A DNA stretch of 12,362 nucleotides from JBFMDH01 sp044868105 (GTDB lineage: Bacteria; Acidobacteriota; Blastocatellia; UBA7656), in the NCBI GenBank assembly GCA_044868105.1, contig JBIOWC010000140.1, forward strand, positions 1 through 12,362, in the 5' to 3' direction. Of this stretch, positions 1-6,056 are shown piece by piece. The notes under the pieces are model-generated. The model ran no database searches and was not told the origin of the DNA. It saw only the letters and a program-made list of their open reading frames with translations. Numbering within the stretch: position 1 is the stretch's first letter; each line of letters opens with the position of its first letter. The translations under genes and the position numbers were made by a program.

Positions 1-849
1 GCCATTGGTAAAATATTCAGTGCGGTCGGTAGTGCGATTGCCAAAGTGCTCAATAACCGGTGGGTAAGAATCGGTGTGGCGGTCCTTGATTTCTTCTTGC
101 CGGGCTTCAAAATCGTGTCAGCCATTCTCTACAAGGTCATCAACAAGGCCTTACAAATCTACAATACGATTGCCGATATCGGGGCGCAATTACAACTGGC
201 CGGGATGTTACTGCAAGGTAATGTCAAAGAGTTAGGTTTAGCACTTGGCCTGGGGGTTGCGGCCTCGTATTTGACTACGCTCTACGACGATATCAAATCA
301 GGAATCCAGGCCAACATCTTTGCTACGATGGTCAACCCGACAGGGATGGATGAATTGGCTGATATCTTTGTCGGCGCCTGGGACGGGTTGAAACAGGGCA
401 TCAAGGATGTGGGCTTTTGCTTATTTGGCCGGGGGGGCAATTTTTACCAACCCTGTTATGGCCGATATGGCGGAGCCGGGCTTGGTAAAGGGGGCCGAGG
501 TACAGACCCCAAAATTGGCGGGACGGTGAACCTCAATGGCGATCCGGTTGATAGTCTGGATGGAATTGGCTATCTTCCTCATGACACGGTTTACTCAAAT
601 ACCGGGCAGCTACCATTTATAGCGAGAATGAAGGCCCGTTTGAAGGCCGACTTCAAATTGGTTTGGAAAATGATTACTTTTCAAGCGGTGCCCAAGACCC
701 GCTCCATGGATGTGGCGTTTGGCTTAGGTCCATCTTCGGGCAGTCGTTATAAGTTTCTCACCGGGGGCATCTTTGGCGGGTTTGTTATCGGCAGATCGTT
801 AACCCTTGGCGGGTATTACACGGGCCGAGCTGTGAAAAAGATTTTTTAA
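1..849 (+). CDS. C-terminal fragment of a probable polymorphic (Rhs-like) toxin with a phospholipase A2-like tip
   Basis: The frame is open from base 1, so this is the 3' part of a larger gene. The GTG at 46 is an internal codon used here only for numbering. The first ~120 residues are hydrophobic and helical (around 10-35 and 45-80), as in the pre-toxin linkers of Rhs or wall-associated polymorphic toxins. A Gly-rich stretch CYGRYGGAGLGKGG (137-150) resembles the calcium loop of phospholipase A2. Downstream, DPVDSLD (166-172) leads into the HD..Y motif (H179, D180, Y183) and then an AD..L segment (201-205), the same order as in the compact PLA2 domains of parvovirus VP1 and of some toxin C-termini. 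I infer a secreted or delivered lipase toxin cutting phospholipids at the sn-2 position. The tail (225-267) is glycine-rich and hydrophobic. The Rhs core is outside the window, so the toxin class is inferred. No immunity gene is obvious directly downstream. Confidence 0.6.
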   Translation, partial: AIGKIFSAVGSAIAKVLNNRWVRIGVAVLDFFLPGFKIVSAILYKVINKALQIYNTIADIGAQLQLAGMLLQGNVKELGLALGLGVAASYLTTLYDDIKSGIQANIFATMVNPTGMDELADIFVGAWDGLKQGIKDVGFCLFGRGGNFYQPCYGRYGGAGLGKGGRGTDPKIGGTVNLNGDPVDSLDGIGYLPHDTVYSNTGQLPFIARMKARLKADFKLVWKMITFQAVPKTRSMDVAFGLGPSSGSRYKFLTGGIFGGFVIGRSLTLGGYYTGRAVKKIF

Positions 850-930
850 TTGAGAGCAACCACTTTTTTACGGCAAGGTTATTTCGATAACTGTCAGGCC
901 ACAGAAAAAGTAAATCATCCTTACCCAATC

Positions 931-958
931 TTCGGGGGCAGGCTCGCTTGCCCCCGAA
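931..958 (+). other. Strong hairpin between the toxin fragment and the WD40 gene
   Basis: A perfect 10-bp inverted repeat (TTCGGGGGCA at 931-940, TGCCCCCGAA at 949-958) encloses an 8-nt loop. It lies 82 nt after the upstream stop and 22 nt before the WD40 start. No T-run follows on either strand, so it is not a textbook intrinsic terminator. It may protect the upstream 3' end or attenuate entry into the next gene. It also contains the in-frame TTG at 948, which makes that codon an unlikely start. Confidence 0.5.
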
Positions 959-980
959 ATCCATTTCATCAGAGGCGATC

Positions 981-2201
981 ATGAAACATCTCCTTAAGTT
1001 AGCCCTGCTTTCCATACTACTCAGCGCAACCCTGGTTCCCGAGTTGAATATGGGAACCGCCGTTATTGAGGCGCAGGGACTCACTCAGCCGTCAATAATT
1101 CCGTCGAGCCTGAGCAAGGCAAATTATTCTGCATCCCTGATTGATCATAAAGACCAGGAGCGGGGGCTTGCTCCACAACAAAAACTCTCAGTACCCTGCA
1201 AAGGTGGGATAGGCGAAATAACTTTTGCGCCCAATGGCAAAGTGTTCGCGGTGGGCGCGAAGGCAACCAGCACCGTGCGCTTGTTCGAGGCCGCCACCGG
1301 TCAACTGCTGGCGGAATTAAAAGCCCAGGATAAATGGCTCTCCGTTGGCGCCCTGCATGTGCAATTTAGTCCTGATAGTCAGACCGTAGCGGTACAGAAT
1401 CTTGGGAACAAAGTCAGACTGTGGGATGTGAAAACCGGCACCTTAAAAACGACGTTGGTAAATTCCGGCGATATGTTATTCGCCGTCGCCTTCAGCCCCG
1501 ATAGTCAAACCATTGCCACGGCGAGCTATGAAAAACCGGCAATTAACCTCTGGGAGGTTGAAACCGGTCGCTTGCAACAGTCAATCGTCCTTCCGGTAAA
1601 AGATTATGCCGGAGGAGGCGTCGCGCATTTAGCCTTTAGCCCGAATGGCAAACTGCTCGCCGCTTCGGATTATCGAAGAATCTTTTTTTGGAATACCGAT
1701 AGCCGAAAATTAATCGGCACGTTAATCGGGCATAAAGGGACAATCTATCGGTTGGCCTTCAGCGCTGATGGACAAACCCTGGCGACGGCGAGCAGTGACG
1801 AAACCGCCAAACTTTGGGATGTCGAGACCCACCAAGAAAAAGCGACTCTGGTCGGACACCAAAACAAGGTTGTCAACGTCTTTTTCAGCCCGGATGGCCG
1901 GACGCTCATCACGGAGAGCGATAACAAAGTCGTGATGTTTTGGGATGCGACAACCAGTCAGTTGAAAATGACCCTGAAAAATATTCGTTGGCGCTCGCCG
2001 GTTGTCGCCTTCAATCCGAACGGTCGGCTGTTTGCTACCGCCAGCGACAAAGAGAATTCTATAAAATTATGGGATGCCAGGACCTATCAACCCCTGACCG
2101 TTTTGCCAAACATGCGCTCCCCGATGGCCTTCAGTCCGGATGGGAAGACGCTGGCAACCGAAGGAAAAGATGACCTCGTCATCCTTTGGAATTTGCCATA
2201 G
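981..2201 (+). CDS. Secreted WD40 repeat beta-propeller protein
   Basis: The protein is 406 aa from ATG 981, which has AGAGG at 971-975 five bases upstream. An in-frame TTG at 948 would sit inside a hairpin and place 11 residues before the signal peptide, so it is rejected. Residues 1 to about 33 form a signal peptide (MKHLLKLALLSILLSATLV), so the protein is exported. A linker to about residue 72 precedes eight WD40-like units, each with the pattern FSPDG..LAT....LWD..TG; examples end in VRLWDVKTG, INLWEVETG, AKLWDVETH and IKLWDART, and the last closes in VILWNLP. Eight units fit a seven- or eight-bladed propeller. WD40 propellers are protein-binding scaffolds and no catalytic residues are expected. 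The partner is unknown. The gene stands alone, followed 60 bases later by a repeated element with an intrinsic terminator. Confidence 0.9.
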   Translation: MKHLLKLALLSILLSATLVPELNMGTAVIEAQGLTQPSIIPSSLSKANYSASLIDHKDQERGLAPQQKLSVPCKGGIGEITFAPNGKVFAVGAKATSTVRLFEAATGQLLAELKAQDKWLSVGALHVQFSPDSQTVAVQNLGNKVRLWDVKTGTLKTTLVNSGDMLFAVAFSPDSQTIATASYEKPAINLWEVETGRLQQSIVLPVKDYAGGGVAHLAFSPNGKLLAASDYRRIFFWNTDSRKLIGTLIGHKGTIYRLAFSADGQTLATASSDETAKLWDVETHQEKATLVGHQNKVVNVFFSPDGRTLITESDNKVVMFWDATTSQLKMTLKNIRWRSPVVAFNPNGRLFATASDKENSIKLWDARTYQPLTVLPNMRSPMAFSPDGKTLATEGKDDLVILWNLP

Positions 2202-2261
2202 GCGTTATCTGGTTGGTCGCCGCTTAATCAATCAAGCAGCCTACTGCTAAGCCAGAAGCGA

Positions 2262-2325
2262 TGAAGCACAGAACGAGGGTAGTGGCGGATTAGTGCCCGG
2301 TCTGAAATCGGGGCGGGCTTTTTTT
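2262..2325 (+). repeat. Intergenic repeat element, copy A (conserved head plus terminator)
   Basis: This stretch begins with TGAAGCACAGAACGA (2262-2276), continues with GGGTAGTGGCG, and ends in a GC-rich inverted repeat and seven T residues. A second copy at 7281-7343 has the identical 15-base head, then AGGTAGAGGCG, similar GCC.GGT..GAA spacing, and CGGGC before eight T residues. Both read on the plus strand, and the distance from head to T-run is 57 and 55 bases. The shared head lies outside the terminator stem, so this is more than two chance terminators. It could be a small RNA, a terminator-linked repeat family, or the end of a mobile element. It matches no RNA family I can name. Confidence 0.6.
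2295..2325 (+). terminator. Intrinsic terminator after the WD40 gene
   Basis: GCCCG (2295-2299) pairs with CGGGC (2314-2318), directly followed by seven T (2319-2325). An alternative inner stem, CCCGGT with ATCGGG around a CTGAA loop, uses 2296-2312. The loop sequence GGTCTG.AAT is shared with the terminator at 9831-9863 behind the other beta-propeller gene. Confidence 0.75.
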
Positions 2326-2540
2326 CATAATTGAAAATGGTTTTTTATACTTGAATGCGCGGTATGGCTTACCAATTTTCTAAGCTTCATGACGCTTCTG
2401 CTTAGAGTCTATCTTTATGACCAAATTCCGAAAAATTCCCATTACATATCCTTTACTCTTATGCTCGGTGTAATATTTCTATAAATCACCTGCGTGTCAT
2501 TTAGCCGTATAGAAACCATAAGTAAATGGAGGAATGATAG
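2326..2540. other. AT-rich intergenic stretch
   Basis: This sequence between the terminator and the 38-aa ORF is visibly richer in A and T than its neighbours. I see no convincing gene, tRNA or repeat in it. It is the likely place for the promoter of the small-gene run that follows, but no -35/-10 pair stands out. Confidence 0.4.
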
Positions 2541-2657
2541 ATGGAGACGGAAACAATTCCTCTAGTATACACACCTAGTAACGAGCCCTCCTTAGGGCGG
2601 GAGCTGAGCGGTTTAAGGAACGCCCGGGTACCGTCGCAGAGTTCAACACCGAATTAA
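2541..2657 (+). CDS. Possible 38-aa small protein
   Basis: ATG 2541 is preceded by a strong ribosome binding site, GGAGG at 2528-2532, eight bases away. The reading frame METETIPLVYTPSNEPSLGR... runs 38 codons to TAA. The peptide is polar, rich in Ser, Pro, Thr and Arg, with no membrane segment or motif I recognise. The main support is the spacing and quality of the ribosome binding site, at the head of a run of short genes that all have good sites. It could also be a leader peptide. A different frame over 2580-2720 encodes a hydrophobic end (TFVSLIACGTFFTPGIIYVVV split across the reading) without a start, so the region may hold a decayed gene instead. Confidence 0.4.
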   Translation: METETIPLVYTPSNEPSLGRELSGLRNARVPSQSSTPN

Positions 2658-2781
2658 CGTTTGTATCACTCATCGCTTGCGGCACTTTCTTCACGCCCGG
2701 AATTATTTATGTAGTTGTCTAAAATTGAACGGCGATGGGATGGTAATAGACGCATTCTGTTTGCAGGGAGGAGACCTAGTC

Positions 2782-3390
2782 ATGGATAAAACAACAATCA
2801 TCGTTATCGTTGCTATTGTCGCTGCTGTATGGGTTGCTGCCGCTGCAGTTGGCCTGACGGTTTGGCTATATCTGCAAAAGCAACAGACCGCGAGGTTGCA
2901 CTCCAAGTTTGGCACGGAATATAACAGGCTCGCCGCCGTCGAAGGCGACCGGGGGCGGGCTGAAAAGACACTTCACGAACGCGAAAAGCGGATGAAGGAA
3001 CTCAATTTGATCCCCTTGGCTGCCGCAGCTCGCGATCAATTTGCACGGGGGTGGCAACAGGAGCAATCCGGATTTGTAGATAACCCCCGAACCGCTGTGG
3101 CGAATGCCGACAGATTGGTGACGGAGGTTATGAACGCGCGCGGCTACCCGATGGGCGACTTTGAGCAGCGCGCGGCTGACATCTCAGTCGATTCTGACAT
3201 CTCAGTCGATTATGCATCAGTCGTTACGAACTATCGCCTCGCTCACGACATCGCGCTCCGTGATAGAAATGTGGGGACCAGCACGGAGGAATTGAGAACG
3301 GCTCTGCTTCACTATCGCACGCTTTTTGCAGAGCTGCTCGACGTGCCTGTAACAGAACCTGAAAAGCCAAAGGCGGCAGTAGGGACTTGA
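2782..3390 (+). CDS. Conserved single-pass membrane protein of unknown function
   Basis: The 202-aa protein starts at ATG 2782 after GGGAGGAG around 2766-2773. The frame extends upstream to 2677, but that extension has no ribosome binding site and would bury the membrane helix. Residues 5-32 form one transmembrane helix (IIVIVAIVAAVWVAAAAVGL). A charged coiled-coil-like stretch (35-75) follows. The soluble domain (about 78-187) has the signature of a conserved hypothetical family seen in soil bacteria and actinobacteria: PLAAAARDQFARGWQ, FVDNP..AV..ADRLVTEVM, RGYP..DFEQRAADISVD, NYR.AH, and STEELR.AL.HYR.LF.ELL. The family has no assigned role. The ISVD motif is tandemly duplicated here (133-144). 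The protein probably anchors a helical domain in the cytoplasm or periplasm. A 57-aa membrane protein follows 46 bases later, probably in the same operon. Confidence 0.8.
   Translation: MDKTTIIVIVAIVAAVWVAAAAVGLTVWLYLQKQQTARLHSKFGTEYNRLAAVEGDRGRAEKTLHEREKRMKELNLIPLAAAARDQFARGWQQEQSGFVDNPRTAVANADRLVTEVMNARGYPMGDFEQRAADISVDSDISVDYASVVTNYRLAHDIALRDRNVGTSTEELRTALLHYRTLFAELLDVPVTEPEKPKAAVGT
3178..3213 (+). repeat. 18-bp tandem duplication inside the membrane protein gene
   Basis: Two adjacent 18-base units, GACATCTCAGTCGATTCT (3178-3195) and GACATCTCAGTCGATTAT (3196-3213), differ at one base. They encode DISVDS and DISVDY, adding six residues in frame within the most conserved part of the family. 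Confidence 0.9.
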
Positions 3391-3436
3391 AGCAGGCTGT
3401 GAACTTTGCCTGACAGTAAATGAAGGAGTTCCATCA

Positions 3437-3610
3437 ATGTCATTCGGGATTTACATCGTCGGCTACATTATATTGATTGTCGGATTGGCGCTCGGTGCCC
3501 ACTTGCTTCATGTTCCTCTGAAGTGGATCGGCGTAGGCGTTCTCTGTCTGATCGGCATAGCAATCATCCACGGCGTCACGGCAACTCGACAAAAGGATGC
3601 GACGTCCTAG
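3437..3610 (+). CDS. 57-aa two-helix small membrane protein
   Basis: ATG 3437 lies eight bases after AAGGAG (3423-3428). The peptide has two hydrophobic helices, roughly residues 4-24 (IYIVGYIILIVGLALGAHLL) and 28-48 (PLKWIGVGVLCLIGIAIIHGV), with a short HVPLKW loop and a charged tail TRQKDATS. This layout is common among conserved hypothetical inner-membrane proteins of soil bacteria, and no function is known to me. It lies 46 bases after the single-pass membrane protein gene on the same strand. A palindrome follows ten bases after the stop. Confidence 0.75.
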   Translation: MSFGIYIVGYIILIVGLALGAHLLHVPLKWIGVGVLCLIGIAIIHGVTATRQKDATS

Positions 3611-3619
3611 TTTCAACTG

Positions 3620-3635
3620 GCGATCTACAGATCGC
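3620..3635. repeat. 16-bp near-perfect palindrome
   Basis: GCGATCT (3620-3626) and AGATCGC (3629-3635) are exact inverted copies around a 2-base centre. The site lies between the small membrane protein gene and the decayed ORF. It could be an operator or an RNA processing hairpin. No T-run follows. Confidence 0.5.
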
Positions 3636-3704
3636 AAAGGAGCAACCGGGCGGAGTTGTCCGGCTGTGCCAGCCAATCCACAAAATTGAAAGGGTGGTAA
3701 CAAC

Positions 3705-3877
3705 AGGGCTGCCATCCTGACGAATGGTTCTACCAAATCTTTCACACCGTCACCAACCTTCCCGTGGGCTTGATCGGCGTCTTTGCATACTCCCTTTGCG
3801 GCGATCGCAGCAGAAAGGTTCGGGAAATGCTGCAAGACATTATCCGGGACAGCGGATCAGAAACGGTATTCATTTAA
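3705..3877 (+). pseudogene. Small conserved-looking gene lacking a start codon (probable frameshift)
   Basis: The frame from 3719 encodes DEWFYQIFHTVTNLPVGLIG followed by VFAYSLCGDRSRKVREMLQD and ends at TAA 3875-3877. It looks like a real protein: a hydrophobic segment, then a basic amphipathic tail. No ATG, GTG or TTG lies between the upstream stop (3698-3700) and GTG 3764, which would cut off the first part. In another frame AGGGCTGCCATCCTG (3705-3719) would read RAAIL right before DEW, and AAAGGGTGG (3688-3696) just upstream looks like a ribosome binding site. The simplest reading is an ATG changed to AGG plus a one-base deletion near 3717, by mutation or sequencing error. The family is not recognised. 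The next gene starts 19 bases after the stop. Confidence 0.5.
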
Positions 3878-3896
3878 TGAGAAGGGAGGTTTCGTT

Positions 3897-4352
3897 ATGA
3901 AGCACAAGAAAAAGGTAGGGCTGGGTTTATTACTGGAGCGGTTTTCACTGAAAGCTACGAAAGCTACGGGAACCTCCTGGGCGTTCGTCATCGCTCTGGG
4001 TGTTCTGATGGTCTGGGGAATTTCTGGACCGCTGTTCCACTTTTCGGACACCTGGCAATTGGTAATCAACACGGGCACGACCATTGTCACCTTTCTGATG
4101 GTCTTTCTGATTCAACGAACGCAGAACAAGGATGCGCTGGCGATCCATCTGAAACTCAACGAGATTGTCGCTGCCATAGAAGGGGCCAGTAATCGGCTAA
4201 TTGATGTCGAGGACCTTAGCGAAGACGAGATAGCGGTACTACACAAGCATTACCAAAAGCTGGTTGTTATGGCGAGGCACGATACCAAGCTTACGCAGAC
4301 CCATTCGATCGAGGAAGCCGAACGGCGGCACCAGGCCAAGCTCCGGCATTAG
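3897..4352 (+). CDS. Low-affinity iron permease family membrane protein (bacterial short form)
   Basis: The 151-aa protein starts at ATG 3897 with AGGGAGG at 3884-3890, six bases upstream. The frame reaches back to 3783, but that extension overlaps the preceding coding remnant and has no site. Residues 27-47 and 53-73 are two transmembrane helices. The block WQLVINTGTTIVTFLMVFLI (53-72) followed by QRTQN, with GPLFHFSDT just before it, is the hallmark of the low affinity iron permease family (Pfam Iron_permease, COG5478). After it come DALAIHLKLNEI and EDLSEDEI, also typical. The fungal Fet4 namesakes are far longer, and iron transport by the short bacterial form is not established, so the name is a family label. 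The position among small membrane proteins fits an envelope or stress role. Confidence 0.85.
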   Translation: MKHKKKVGLGLLLERFSLKATKATGTSWAFVIALGVLMVWGISGPLFHFSDTWQLVINTGTTIVTFLMVFLIQRTQNKDALAIHLKLNEIVAAIEGASNRLIDVEDLSEDEIAVLHKHYQKLVVMARHDTKLTQTHSIEEAERRHQAKLRH

Positions 4353-4484
4353 GACTGGTAGCCAACCAGAATGCTGACCGGATAAGCCTGGAACGCAGCT
4401 TGGGGCAGAGAGTACACATAATATATTTGGCCATTGTCTACTATTGCACAGCATTTCCATCAGAATGGAGTCAGACTAGGACCG

Positions 4485-4505
4485 GCCAGGGGACTAACCC
4501 CTGGC
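4485..4505 (+). other. Perfect hairpin just before the 28-aa peptide gene
   Basis: GCCAGGGG (4485-4492) and CCCCTGGC (4498-4505) are exact inverted copies around the 5-base loop ACTAA. The ribosome binding site GAAAGG (4507-4512) starts one base after the stem and no T-run follows. This position suggests mRNA stabilisation or control of translation rather than termination. Confidence 0.6.
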
Positions 4506-4522
4506 TGAAAGGAAAAAGTGAT

Positions 4523-4609
4523 ATGTCAACAACTACAATAATTATTATCATCGTGCTGCTCCTGCTCCTTGGTGGTGGGGGTTATGGCTACAGTCGCCGG
4601 AGTAGGTGA
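4523..4609 (+). CDS. 28-aa hydrophobic membrane peptide
   Basis: ATG 4523 follows GAAAGG (4507-4512) by ten bases. The peptide is MSTTT, a run of five Ile, VLLLLLGGGG, then YGYSRRSR: one transmembrane helix of about 15 residues, a glycine hinge and a basic end. Very short proteins of this layout occur in many soil bacteria, often beside stress or envelope genes, and resemble the DUF3309-like hydrophobic peptides in size and style, but I cannot assign a family. The frame is open upstream to 4400, but that stretch contains the hairpin at 4485-4505 and no site, so the short form is preferred. The DUF2935 gene begins 60 bases later. Confidence 0.6.
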   Translation: MSTTTIIIIIVLLLLLGGGGYGYSRRSR

Positions 4610-4669
4610 GAGAAGGGAATCTTGAAAGTGAACATTCCGCCGCAATTTGTAGGGTAAGGAAATCATAAA

Positions 4670-5560
4670 ATGGCACAAGCAACACTGGAAGCACAAGACC
4701 AAAGCGGGCTTAGGGTTTATACCCGTAGTGGCGGGAGAGGGTTAGAACAACCGTTTGAAAAACCGGTTGTCGTTCCAACCGCCGAAAACAACGACCCGGT
4801 GGCACACGCCTGGGCAGATGCCCGCTTTGCGGTTGATATTATGGCAGAACACGCGAGTTTCTTTGCTTTGTTAATGCCGCCGGAGGTCGCTGGAGCGGAA
4901 CGCAAAGAAGCCCTTCGTTTTAACGAAACCTTTACGAATTTGTATCAGCAGATGGGCACCAATCCGCCTGAGCGCGGCGAATTGAAAAGTTTTGTCAGCC
5001 GAGTGACGGAAGCAATCAAGCCGTTTATTGAATACAAAGCCTGTCTTGGCGAAGCGCAAGCGGCGGGCAAATTGCGTAGCTTGGTGTGGACGCTTTTCTT
5101 CGACCACGCGCGACACGAAGCTGAACGCTGGACTCGACGTCTGGAGACACTGGCGCAAGGCGAATCGGAGTTTGATAAAGACGAAGTATCAACATTCTGG
5201 ACCAACATTATGGATGAACACGCACGCTTTGTCGCCCACTTGCTTGACCCGGAAGAGTTCGAGTTGATTGATACGGCGATGAAAACCAGCCGAGTATTCC
5301 GAGACCTGCATCATCACGGCAGTATTGGAGGAGCGGCGGTGGCATTGGCTCACGAACCGGGAACCGTTATTGGATCGCTTGTTCAAAACCCGGAAACCAA
5401 TGCGATTCTGAGCGCGGCGCAAACGCTTCTTGATTTCAAGACGAAAGCGGCGCGAGATATTGAAGCGGGTCGTATCAAGAGCATCATTGATCCGCGACTT
5501 GCAGACCACGTTCGGCGTGAGGCCTTGAAGTTTGTTGATGAGTTAAAACGTGCTGTCTGA
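4670..5560 (+). CDS. DUF2935-type helical protein with E/H motifs (ferritin-like fold)
   Basis: The 296-aa protein starts at ATG 4670 after TAAGGA at 4655-4660. Residues 1-45 are a low-complexity extension. Two related helical halves follow. The first half has AWADARFAVDIMAEHASFF (E60, H61) and later TLFFDHARHEAERW (H146, H149, E150). The second has FWTNIMDEHARFVAHLLDPE (E183, H184) and ends with DPRLADHVRREALKFVDEL (H280, E284). The repeat of EHA.F with downstream H..E matches the DUF2935 family, which is known in Bacillus and relatives and forms helical bundles. The paired Glu/His residues could bind metal, which is inference. There is no signal peptide or membrane helix, so it is likely cytoplasmic. 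It lies downstream of the iron permease-family gene, which makes a metal or redox link tempting but unproven. Confidence 0.7.
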   Translation: MAQATLEAQDQSGLRVYTRSGGRGLEQPFEKPVVVPTAENNDPVAHAWADARFAVDIMAEHASFFALLMPPEVAGAERKEALRFNETFTNLYQQMGTNPPERGELKSFVSRVTEAIKPFIEYKACLGEAQAAGKLRSLVWTLFFDHARHEAERWTRRLETLAQGESEFDKDEVSTFWTNIMDEHARFVAHLLDPEEFELIDTAMKTSRVFRDLHHHGSIGGAAVALAHEPGTVIGSLVQNPETNAILSAAQTLLDFKTKAARDIEAGRIKSIIDPRLADHVRREALKFVDELKRAV

Positions 5561-5647
5561 GAAACGAGACCCCTATACTTCCATCGCTTCCAAGAACGAT
5601 GAGAAATAATCTTAAGGAAATGATAAGCTTGCATCTAGGAGGATAGA

Positions 5648-5983
5648 ATGAAAACCATTTTTAGTTTTATCAGTATTTTGGCGTTGAGTCTTACGGTTTT
5701 TGCAGCAGAAAAAACCTGGACGGGAAAGATCAGCGATAGCAATTGTGGCGCTAAGCATAAGACCACTATGGAGCACGGCAAGAAGATGTCCGAACGCGAT
5801 TGCACGCTGGCTTGTGTAAAGGGCGGGGGCAAATACGTGTTTGTCAGCAAAGGCAAAGTTTACAACATTGACAACCAGGATTTTGCAGACCTTGAGGCCC
5901 ACGCGGGTCATAAGGTGAAGTTGACCGGAGAAATGACCGGCATGAATATCAAAGTTTCTAAGATCGTGATGCCAGGTAAGTAG
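5648..5983 (+). CDS. Small secreted Cys/His-containing protein
   Basis: The 111-aa protein starts at ATG 5648 with AGGAGG at 5638-5643, four bases upstream, among the strongest ribosome binding sites in the window. Residues 1-20 are a signal peptide (MKTIFSFISILALSLTVFAA), so the mature protein of about 91 aa is exported. It contains TWTGKISDSNCGAKH (C33, H37), H43, DCTLACVK (C52, C56), then GGKYVFVSKGKVYNI and AGHKVKLTGEMTG, a beta-rich end resembling a small OB-like barrel. Similar secreted proteins with SD..CG..H and C...CV are frequent in Acidobacteriota as hypotheticals. The three Cys and two His could form a disulfide plus a metal site. No reaction is known. It is the last gene of the plus-strand run and is followed by a palindromic element. 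Confidence 0.75.
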   Translation: MKTIFSFISILALSLTVFAAEKTWTGKISDSNCGAKHKTTMEHGKKMSERDCTLACVKGGGKYVFVSKGKVYNIDNQDFADLEAHAGHKVKLTGEMTGMNIKVSKIVMPGK

Positions 5984-6056
5984 TCGAAATAAGCCAGAAA
6001 AATCTGTAAAGTTACGAGAGAGAATATCACAGCTAGCGCACAATCACCTTTAGCGC

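Noticed and set aside
785..1084. Minus-strand 99-codon frame across the toxin/WD40 junction
   Set aside because: It covers the end of one good gene, a perfect hairpin and the signal peptide of the next, and its product is Ser/Arg/Leu-rich without a motif, as expected for antisense noise.
2617..2643. GGAAC ... GTT resembling an EcfG-type stress promoter before the small-gene run
   Set aside because: The spacing between the boxes is 18-19 bases rather than 16-17 and the site lies inside a candidate ORF, so it is too weak to call.
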